Of a DNA stretch of 44,539 bases, positions 1 to 6,715 are shown piece by piece. The position numbers and the translations under genes are program-made. The stretch spans positions 1-44,539 of the forward strand of contig JASJCX010000015.1 of assembly GCA_030065255.1 (NCBI GenBank). The letters are read 5' to 3'. Each line of letters starts with the position of its first letter. The stretch's first letter is position 1. This DNA is from Calothrix sp. MO_167.B42. Lineage in GTDB: Bacteria > Cyanobacteriota > Cyanobacteriia > Cyanobacteriales > Nostocaceae. A model generated the notes under the pieces. It saw only the letters and a list, made by a program, of their open reading frames with translations, was not told the DNA's origin and made no database searches.

Positions 1-140
1 CAAATAAGAAACGGAATAATTCTCCTCTTCCTTTTGGGTGTTTTCATTTTTTGCTGAATACCCTCCCATATCGCATCATTGTCTACCGACTCGACGTGCT
101 GATTAGCAGCTTTATTAATATGATTTCTAAACTCATTCAT
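1..140 (-). CDS. Anti-sigma-factor-like protein, N-terminal part (runs off window)
   Basis: Partial gene read leftward from an ATG at 140 and cut by the window edge after about 46 codons. The visible protein begins MNEFRNHINKAA, contains the short motif IWEGIQ, and ends in a basic patch (KRKRRIIPFLI) that looks like the entry to a membrane segment. Its start overlaps the stop of the ECF sigma gene by 8 bp (GGAAATGAATGAG), so the two are probably translationally coupled. In Bacteroidota, ECF sigma genes are commonly followed by a membrane anti-sigma gene whose short cytoplasmic head has this pattern. The function therefore rests on position and on the N-terminal pattern only. Confidence 0.5.
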   Translation of the reverse strand, partial: MNEFRNHINKAANQHVESVDNDAIWEGIQQKMKTPKRKRRIIPFLI

Positions 141-690
141 TTCCAACGCATTTGACTCTTTTACTTTTAGCCGATAGTTTTTCTTTAAGCTTTTTTATAG
201 CTCTGGAATACATGGATCTTGAAGTACCTGGACGGATATTCAGTAATTCTGCAATTTCCTTATGAGAATACCCATCTATGGCATACAAGCCCACAATTCG
301 TTTATAGTTTAATGGTAAATCGTAAATAGCCATCATCAATTCTTCGTATTCGTATTGTATGAGAACTGCCGGATCCTCGGTTTGCGGGGTTATAGTATCT
401 AAAGAATAGCTTTCATATTCATATCGCATTTTTCGATACTTGGATAAGGCAGCATTGGTTACAATTCTTTTCATCCATCCAACGAAAGCCTTTTCTTCAC
501 TTCCTTGGAATTGATTGATTTTTCGATAGACAGATATAAATGCATCTTGCAAAACATCCTCAGCATCTTCTTTATTTCGCGTATACAACTTGGCAACGGT
601 CATAAGAATCCCAGAGTAGTGATATACTAATTCTTTGAACGCTTTCGGGTCACCTTCTTTGAGATTCTTTATGACTATTGCTATATCCAT
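133..690 (-). CDS. ECF-type RNA polymerase sigma factor, Bacteroidota style
   Basis: A 185-residue sigma-70 family protein of normal ECF length. Region 2 is at about residues 20-90: it has the core-binding stretch AEDVLQDAFISVYRKI, and the part matching the -10-recognition helix includes FVGWMKRIVTNAALSKYRK. Region 4 is at about residues 115-170, with a helix-turn-helix reading GYSHKEIAELLNIRPGTSRS followed by RAIKKLKEKL. The GTSRSMYSRA form of the recognition helix is typical of Bacteroidota ECF factors and unlike the cyanobacterial SigG/H/I groups. The gene precedes and overlaps a putative anti-sigma gene. It lies in the left block without HIP1 sites, so a Bacteroidota origin is inferred. 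The regulon cannot be told from the sequence. Confidence 0.85.
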   Translation of the reverse strand: MDIAIVIKNLKEGDPKAFKELVYHYSGILMTVAKLYTRNKEDAEDVLQDAFISVYRKINQFQGSEEKAFVGWMKRIVTNAALSKYRKMRYEYESYSLDTITPQTEDPAVLIQYEYEELMMAIYDLPLNYKRIVGLYAIDGYSHKEIAELLNIRPGTSRSMYSRAIKKLKEKLSAKSKRVKCVGNE

Positions 691-758
691 TTACCTTGAC
701 AGCATATTGACCCCATTTGTGAATCAATACGGTACTTTATTTTTTAATGTCTCATGTT

Positions 759-2663
759 TCAATCTTTTATGCACCTGACCGAAAATCCTAGCTCCAACGT
801 GTTGCTTCCAATCGATGCGTCACTTGTATCTGAACCCAAATTCAGCCCCGAGCCTGTCGATCCTGTCCTATCCGATGACCAAAAGGAAGTAGATCTTCCG
901 GTATAGTCCAATGAACCAAACACATCTATTCCTACGGGGAAAGCATTGAACCCACTGCTGTTGGAACCATTTCCTCCGTTTTGCCAATCTTCAGCTGATT
1001 TTAGTGCAAAGCCCGCAGGACCACTTAATTCTAAAAATGAAACCAGGTCTTCAAATTCATCTTTCGATGGTAGGTGCCACCCGTCCGGACATGCTTCTTG
1101 CGCGGAATAATAATTGTATAATCTACCATAATGGTCTGGTACTTCATCGTACTCGATGTCATAAGCATTGGAAATTCCATCATCCGTATCGAATCGAATG
1201 TTTTCTGCTGTCCAGATTTGTCCATTAATTTCTATGACAAGATACTTCTCTCCATCTCTTGGATCCAAGAGTTGACTATTGTCTGCACAGATGGTAACTT
1301 CGCCTACATCAATACTATTGCTCACTGCGAAGTTTATGGATTCACTTGCCACAGCATTTAGTGGGTCTACAATTCTTATGACTACATCAGATTGATCACA
1401 GTAGGAGATATTTCCCGAAAAAGTGAAATTGGAATTCATTGTAAGTATATTATTGAGTGTACCCTGCACAATGCTGACATACGTTTGCTCGGATGGATCA
1501 CTCGCACAGGATACGACAGAGCCAGAAATGGCTGCAAAATTAGATTCCAATAACAGTTCAATTGGATCCAAAATGATGTCTTCATCCGCATCCTGAATCA
1601 TGATAGATACCGCTTCATTGCCACATTTATCCAAGACTGTTACGGTCAAACTCTCATTTTTTGGTACATATCCACAGAAAAACCCTTCCGAGTCGGTTAA
1701 GGAAGATGCTGAGACAAGGTTGGATTGCGCAGTTACTACGACATTCACGTTTGGTATCGGAAACCCTCGATTCTGAACACTTCCCTTCAGGAAGACAAGT
1801 TCATTAGGGATGTCGCAATTCCAAAACGTAAAATGTGGAATAGAGGCTTCGTACATTCCGTTTTCCAGAAAAGCAACTCCTTCTTCTATCCAGCTCCCAA
1901 CGTGCTCATCGAAGTACCACATGGGTATGGATTCAGGGGCATTGGAAAGTAAATCTTCAGGAATTGGAATTTTCGCTTCTACGGATTTTCCATCTTGAAC
2001 TTGAAGTGGATTGCCGATATCGTCATACAATTCTACAGCCATCATGGCAAAGCTACTCAGCACCACCCTGTTTTGACTTGCAGCTATTCCGGAAGGGTTG
2101 CGGGAGATTCCGGTAAGATCACCAGGCATTTGGTTCAATGTACTTGTTTGCGTTGGGTCCAGGTATTTTGCGGCAACAAATACATTGCCGGTAAAGGGTG
2201 AAAGGTCTGAATTCATGATGCTATTGGCTTCAAATTCTAACTCTACATTTTCAAAAGATATTGTATTGCCCGTCATTGCATCAAATTGGCCTATGATATT
2301 TTTGCGAATCAACTCTACGGTTATTATAGATGTTTTACCCGGACTAGGATAGAATCTCCTTGATCCATCAAAAAAGCCATCTTTACGTACAGAGATGAAT
2401 GTACCGGTCGAATACAATTCTTCATTTCGAAATTGAAAAACTCCGTTTTCATCCGTAAAGATCATATCGTCTTCAAAGGTGACCGCAGCACCTTCAATGG
2501 TGTTTCCTTGTGCATCAATTACGGTACCTACTACTGAACTGAGTACTTTTATTTCAGGTTCGGTCGTCGGGGGAGTTGTTATCAATTCGTCGCTATCTTT
2601 TCTACAAGATTGACCAAGTAATGCAATTACAAGCAGTATGGTCAGAGCATTTATCGTTTTCAT
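759..2663 (-). CDS. FISUMP-domain lipoprotein with carboxypeptidase-regulatory-like domain
   Basis: A 634-residue protein starting with a lipoprotein signal (MKTINALTILLVIALLGQSC, lipobox LGQSC), so it is predicted to be lipid-anchored. Residues about 40-115 form a carboxypeptidase-regulatory-like beta-sandwich (VVGTVIDAQGNTIEGAAVTF, then a DENGVFQF turn). A second similar module is near residues 290-350. The last about 150 residues match the Fibrobacter succinogenes major paralogous (FISUMP) domain, with IWTAENIRFD, the GRLYNYYSA stretch, CPDGWHLPSKDE and the closing GFSVRCIKD. This architecture is characteristic of Bacteroidota and Fibrobacteres and is not expected in cyanobacteria. The start lacks a Shine-Dalgarno sequence and is preceded by A-rich CACAAATAA, as is usual in Bacteroidota. 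A precise role is unknown; it is likely a cell-surface binding or structural protein. Confidence 0.85.
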   Translation of the reverse strand: MKTINALTILLVIALLGQSCRKDSDELITTPPTTEPEIKVLSSVVGTVIDAQGNTIEGAAVTFEDDMIFTDENGVFQFRNEELYSTGTFISVRKDGFFDGSRRFYPSPGKTSIITVELIRKNIIGQFDAMTGNTISFENVELEFEANSIMNSDLSPFTGNVFVAAKYLDPTQTSTLNQMPGDLTGISRNPSGIAASQNRVVLSSFAMMAVELYDDIGNPLQVQDGKSVEAKIPIPEDLLSNAPESIPMWYFDEHVGSWIEEGVAFLENGMYEASIPHFTFWNCDIPNELVFLKGSVQNRGFPIPNVNVVVTAQSNLVSASSLTDSEGFFCGYVPKNESLTVTVLDKCGNEAVSIMIQDADEDIILDPIELLLESNFAAISGSVVSCASDPSEQTYVSIVQGTLNNILTMNSNFTFSGNISYCDQSDVVIRIVDPLNAVASESINFAVSNSIDVGEVTICADNSQLLDPRDGEKYLVIEINGQIWTAENIRFDTDDGISNAYDIEYDEVPDHYGRLYNYYSAQEACPDGWHLPSKDEFEDLVSFLELSGPAGFALKSAEDWQNGGNGSNSSGFNAFPVGIDVFGSLDYTGRSTSFWSSDRTGSTGSGLNLGSDTSDASIGSNTLELGFSVRCIKD

Positions 2664-2906
2664 TTATTTGTGGTTTGCAAAGGTTTTCCAATTAGCCAAT
2701 CAGAGTAAAAATGCATGCTTCAACCACTTAAAGGTAATGAGTTTGAAAAGTGCTGCAAATAGATTAGGAATTTTAAAATAATGTGGTAAAAAGTTTAATG
2801 CATTGAAATTGACCAATGGTAAATTCAATATTCTTTGCTTGGTACACCAGCAAGTTTAGCATTGTGAATGTTTGAAATTATTTCTAGGAAGAGAAATCAG
2901 AAACGA
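2664..2906. other. Intergenic spacer inside the Bacteroidota-like block
   Basis: About 240 AT-rich bases between the FISUMP gene and the protease-tail gene. No convincing ORF, terminator hairpin with U-tract or HIP1 site was seen. Any promoter would be of the Bacteroidota type and could not be fixed by eye. Confidence 0.4.
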
Positions 2907-5099
2907 TCAATTTTCCTCCAACACACAATCTCCTTCAACGGTCAGGTTACTTCCATTTTCGTTGATTATGGATGGTTGATTCTTGCTCGACGTTATTTTT
3001 ATATCTTTTAATGTCAACGTTCCATTGTTTTCGATCACCCCATCCTCAGAATCTATGTTTTCTATATCAAAACCAACCAAGGATACTGTTTTTCCTGAAT
3101 TAATGATAAACGTAGGCGAACCGCCATTAGACAATACCTTGATATTGTCATTTGGATCAGCCAAAATGGTAATGCTCTGATCGATAATAATGGAGAGAGA
3201 CCCTATGTCGATGGTGCTTCCTGCAATTATGGACTGAAGTTTGATCGTATCACCATCCACGGCACACTCCAAAGCAGATTTTAACGTACCATTACTATCC
3301 GTGAAAGAATTTTTATCCACCGTGATGTCGCAATAGTCATCAACACACAATTCTAAGTTCCAGGAATTCAAAGAGCCTCCATCCTCGTTAAAATCATCGA
3401 ATACGGATAGTTGCCACTGACCCTTTATTTGTTTGGTGTCAAATGCCGTCAAGGGATTATCAGGTTGGTAAGTCAATCCATCTACTGGAGGACAAGGAAA
3501 GTTATCATTGGCAGCTTCATCATCAAAGTTGATATCAAAATCATTTTGTTGAGTGCATGGATCGGACCAAAAAGCCAAACTTGTACCGTCGGGAGCGATT
3601 AAGGTAAAATTGAGATCGGAAATATACGTATGTGTCCCTTCCAGGTCAATGATGTTGAGATCGTTGATAATTCCTTTATCCGCAATAGTCAGCGACGATA
3701 CGATCGTAGGCGTACCTACGGATGAAATTGAGATTGGCAGGTCTTCGGCACCTACCAGAAGACAAGCCCTTGTCTCGAAAGACCACTCCTCCGACCAGGA
3801 AGAGATTCCGCAATCATTAATACTTCGTACGCGCCAGTAATAAGTGGTGGCCAGATCCAATTCCGTAGAAATGGATACCGAAGTTGCAGCCGTGGTACCA
3901 CTGGTTATAATATTACCTCCACTAGGTAAAGTACTTATCTCATATTCATACGACAGGGCTCCAAACTCAGAATTCCATATAAGCAGTGGCTCTGTATCTA
4001 CTCCGATTGTTCCATCCGCCGGCGAAGAAAGTGCTGGATCTGAAGCTATATTCTTTATAAAAAGGCTATAGAATATTTCACGCGTTATACTTCCTGATGT
4101 ACCGGTTACTCTTATGGTAAAATCACCGGATTGGCCATTCATGTTTTTAAGAGTAATTTTCGTGTTGTTGCCTGGCGTTAACGGATTATCAGCAATAGTT
4201 GCTGTAGCTCCTGCCGGCAGATCCGAAACGGTTAAATTTACGGGGTCTAAAAATTCAAGTATCGAGATAGATTCCAGGTTGATGTCAATCGTATCAGCGT
4301 CACAGACTTCACCTGAGGAAGGATTCGTACTAATGATAAATGACGGAGCACCCATATTGATAGTGATGTCAGCATCATTGATATCGAAAAAGTAATTATC
4401 GCTACATTTTACCATAATTCGTGCGGTAGAGGTGGTTCCCAGGGGAACAGTGATCACAGCAGAACCATCATTGGGGGTGGTTGCCAGTTTCAACGGATAC
4501 GTAAGTCCGCTATCGTATGAAATGAAAATATCAACATTTGCGCAACTTACCGGAGATACATCCGCATTTGCAACATTCCAGGTGATCGTTCGTGATTCAG
4601 ATTCCATCCACGTTGCGCCACTATTTTGAGAAGTGACCAGAAATGGTCCGGCATTACCTTCTACATCTAGTGTTACATCTTGTTCGTCGGTACATCCGGG
4701 TGCAAACGTATTGTCTCGCACCGTCACTCGAAAATCCATGTTTCTATCCACGGTAGGCAATACTTCCCACTGAAACGTACCATTGGCAGCAATGGTGGCT
4801 ATATTTGGAAAATAGCGCATCGAATCTGTAGTGGCAAAAATAGATCTGAACATCGGTCCTATGGTATTACCAGGATAAAGGGCCCAAGATGTGTAGAGTG
4901 GTTCAACTTCATTATTTCCGAAGGAATCGACTGATGCATCAGAGTCTCCAATATTGTTAATATCGATGTCGATGTTGGGGTCGATGTTGAAGTCGGGGTC
5001 GAGTAACACATCTTCACCACCTTGAATAGAGGAAAATTCTTCGGCATTTAGCTCTTGTAAATTTTCTAGATTCTCAATTTTTAACTGCTTATTTGCCAT
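2907..5099 (-). CDS. Double-glycine leader fused to Bacteroidota metalloprotease tail (P-domain, beta-helix)
   Basis: A 730-residue protein. Residues 1-28 are an export leader (MANKQLKIENLENLQELN, then EEFSSIQGG) ending in the GG cleavage motif used by C39-peptidase exporters. Residues 29 to about 55 are an acidic DPDFNIDPNIDIDINN linker. From about residue 73 the protein resembles the C-terminal part of Bacteroidota reprolysin-like proteases: FRSIFATTDSMRYFP, WEVLPTVDRNMDFRVTVRD, an Ig-like region, a fibronectin-like domain (YYWRVRSINDCGISSWSEEWSF), a proprotein-convertase P-domain (LEGTHTYISDLNFTLIAPDG through WQLSVFDDFNEDGGSLNSWN) and a beta-helix-like end. No HExxH zinc site is present, so the catalytic domain is missing. 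The start at 5099 is chosen because it begins the leader shared with the paralogue at 5709; the frame is open further upstream to 5171. It is either a real chimeric exported protein or an assembly join near 4880-4950. Confidence 0.7.
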   Translation of the reverse strand: MANKQLKIENLENLQELNAEEFSSIQGGEDVLLDPDFNIDPNIDIDINNIGDSDASVDSFGNNEVEPLYTSWALYPGNTIGPMFRSIFATTDSMRYFPNIATIAANGTFQWEVLPTVDRNMDFRVTVRDNTFAPGCTDEQDVTLDVEGNAGPFLVTSQNSGATWMESESRTITWNVANADVSPVSCANVDIFISYDSGLTYPLKLATTPNDGSAVITVPLGTTSTARIMVKCSDNYFFDINDADITINMGAPSFIISTNPSSGEVCDADTIDINLESISILEFLDPVNLTVSDLPAGATATIADNPLTPGNNTKITLKNMNGQSGDFTIRVTGTSGSITREIFYSLFIKNIASDPALSSPADGTIGVDTEPLLIWNSEFGALSYEYEISTLPSGGNIITSGTTAATSVSISTELDLATTYYWRVRSINDCGISSWSEEWSFETRACLLVGAEDLPISISSVGTPTIVSSLTIADKGIINDLNIIDLEGTHTYISDLNFTLIAPDGTSLAFWSDPCTQQNDFDINFDDEAANDNFPCPPVDGLTYQPDNPLTAFDTKQIKGQWQLSVFDDFNEDGGSLNSWNLELCVDDYCDITVDKNSFTDSNGTLKSALECAVDGDTIKLQSIIAGSTIDIGSLSIIIDQSITILADPNDNIKVLSNGGSPTFIINSGKTVSLVGFDIENIDSEDGVIENNGTLTLKDIKITSSKNQPSIINENGSNLTVEGDCVLEEN

Positions 5100-5194
5100 G
5101 ATGTTTTTCTTAGACCTCAAACTAATTAAAAATTTCGCAGTGTGGGAAGAGCAGCAGCAACATCCCAACAAATTTGCACTACCGTTGAGTATCC
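5100..5194 (-). promoter_or_regulatory. Conserved 95-bp leader-gene upstream region, copy 1
   Basis: It aligns without gaps to 5710-5804 (16 mismatches in 95, about 83% identity by eye). Both copies keep an open frame upstream of the leader ATG, but the substitutions look unconstrained at the protein level, so a shared promoter or 5' UTR is more likely than a coding extension. The stretch GAGGTCTAAGAA upstream of the ATG is kept in both and may include the ribosome-binding region. Confidence 0.5.
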
Positions 5195-5387
5195 CTAGAG
5201 AACCAGTCCACTAATATATGTTGACAAAAACTAAATTAAGTGAACTAGGATAAAACACCTATTTGAGGTGAAATATTTTAGCCTATTTTTTAGCGGTCGT
5301 ATAAAAATAGAATACTAAAATCCCCAATTTTACAAGGCTCCTAACTTGCCTTTTAAGTCAAGTATTTCTAGTGGACAGGTTCTCTAG
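5195..5387. mobile_element. MITE, 193 bp, with 19-bp terminal inverted repeats
   Basis: The left arm CTAGAGAACCAGTCCACTA (5195-5213) is matched by the right arm at 5369-5387, whose reverse complement is CTAGAGAACCTGTCCACTA (18 of 19 identical). The 155 bases between carry no ORF of note. CTAG at each tip could be part of the repeat or a palindromic target duplication. The element sits exactly where the similarity between the two leader-gene upstream regions ends (5194), so its insertion, or recombination at it, defines that boundary. Confidence 0.75.
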
Positions 5388-5418
5388 TTTATCAATGTGC
5401 AGATATCTGTCAGTAAAG

Positions 5419-5709
5419 TTATAAGATGACAGGACACCACTTAATTTCTATTTTTTTCTCCCCATCGTAAAAAACATAAGTTTCACATGGAGGGGGGATG
5501 TAGCAAGGATCGGGATAGATTAGAATTGGCTCATGGACATCAATTGGCCGATCAACTGGCTTATAATCAATTGATGAGACTTCGCCTGTTGCAGATATTG
5601 CAGATGCGGAGCTTGTTGCAGTTAAACCACCTTGAATAGAAGAAAACTCTTCGGCGTTTACCTCTTGTAAATTTTCTAGGTTCTCAATTTTTAGCCGCTT
5701 ATTTGGCAT
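5419..5709 (-). CDS. Double-glycine leader precursor peptide with Pro/Cys-containing cargo
   Basis: A 96-residue precursor. Residues 1-28 are a leader (MPNKRLKIENLENLQEVN, then EEFSSIQGG) nearly identical to that of the neighbouring chimeric gene, with the GG at residues 27-28 as the predicted C39 cleavage point. The 68-residue cargo begins LTATSSAS. It has three cysteines in its second half, a proline-rich patch (YPDPCYIPPPCETY) and ends EIKWCPVIL. No known bacteriocin family is recognised. The exporter with the matching peptidase is encoded at 15138-18236 on the same strand. The start at 5709 is chosen by alignment with the paralogous leader; the frame stays open to 5781. Export is inferred; activity is unknown. 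Confidence 0.75.
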   Translation of the reverse strand: MPNKRLKIENLENLQEVNAEEFSSIQGGLTATSSASAISATGEVSSIDYKPVDRPIDVHEPILIYPDPCYIPPPCETYVFYDGEKKIEIKWCPVIL

Positions 5710-5804
5710 GATGTTTCTCTTAGACCTCAGGTCAATTAACAATTTCGCAGTGTGGGGAAAGCGACAGTCACATCCAAACAAATTTGCACCACTGTTGAGT
5801 CTCC
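5710..5804 (-). promoter_or_regulatory. Conserved 95-bp leader-gene upstream region, copy 2
   Basis: Paralogous to 5100-5194. Similarity stops at 5804; the sequence beyond it is unrelated to what follows the MITE next to copy 1. It probably contains the promoter and 5' UTR of the precursor gene. Confidence 0.45.
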
Positions 5805-6715
5805 ATGGGTAGAAGACTATTGTGTAAGCTCCATCCGCGCGCGATCGGAATAAGCCTATATTCTTGTCCGTTTAGGAAAAGCAAAACCCTAATGGCACTA
5901 ATTTTTATTTTCGGGATGGTGTCCCTCGTCACCAAAAATAGAATGAGAGTTAGGTCTTACCTAACCCCTACAACTTGTTCCAGACAAAACATTTACCGAA
6001 ACACATTAGTAAACTTGACCGCGATCGTTGTCAAAGAATTTGACAATACTTTTTGTTTCCGATAAGATAATAATACCTGGTAATGCTAACCATTTAATCA
6101 TGGACTCGATAGCTAACCATAGTTGCACCTTCTGTGATTGTTCATGTGGACGCATTAAACAAATCGTAGTAAGGGCGAGAAAGGAATAAAGTAAATGCAG
6201 TTTACCTGATTCCCTTCCCAGCAATTTTATGGCTCAGATATGGTAAATGGAAGGTTCTCCCAGGAATTACTAACTTGTTTTGGGAATTTTATGAGTAGGC
6301 AATTATTTATTTAATTGCCTACTTTTATAATATACATTTTTTTGTGTCTAAAATCAATTATTTTGAACATTATATTGATGAGTTTATTTAATATTTAAAT
6401 AAATAAAAAACACTTTTTTCTATCAGAAAAGCCATAAAATCAACGATATCAATTGTTGATTTTAAGCTTGATTATTTAGACAGTATTAATTGTTTTTTAG
6501 CATTCTCATAATCCTTCTTTGAGAAGAAATTAAAAATAGTAATGGGATACTAAAAATACATTTATTCACATTAAACGAGTCAGATTATACCTGATACCAA
6601 TTATTCATGAAGATGCGCCAAATTCTTTTTTATAAACTAAGTTATATCAGACTGTGGAGCCTTCGAGTTTAGCGCAACTTCACATAGAAATGGTATTACT
6701 CTCGTAGTTGATGGG
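5805..6715. other. Intergenic region between leader peptide and GT41 genes
   Basis: About 900 AT-rich bases. The only clear structure is the 12-bp perfect hairpin at 6294-6323. Two short open frames (around 5805-6065 plus and 6006-6224 minus) have no convincing start or family resemblance. The minus-strand one is hydrophobic in part and could be a gene remnant. Confidence 0.4.
6294..6323 (+). terminator. Hairpin, 12-bp perfect stem
   Basis: AGTAGGCAATTA (6294-6305) and TAATTGCCTACT (6312-6323) pair perfectly around a 6-base loop, followed by a short T-run on the plus strand. No plus-strand gene lies upstream, so either an unannotated transcript ends here or the hairpin serves another role. 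Confidence 0.5.

Noticed and set aside
5100-5171. Cys-rich N-terminal extensions (MLGCCCC and MFGCDC) on the two leader genes
   Set aside because: The frame is open in both copies, but substitutions there are mostly amino-acid changing and the leader itself starts at MANKQ/MPNKR; treated as shared upstream region.
5805-6065. Plus-strand frame beginning MGRRLLCKLHPRA
   Set aside because: No ribosome-binding site, composition not protein-like, contains HIP1-like intergenic sequence.
6006-6224. Hydrophobic minus-strand frame
   Set aside because: TTG start without a ribosome-binding site and no recognisable family; at most a remnant.
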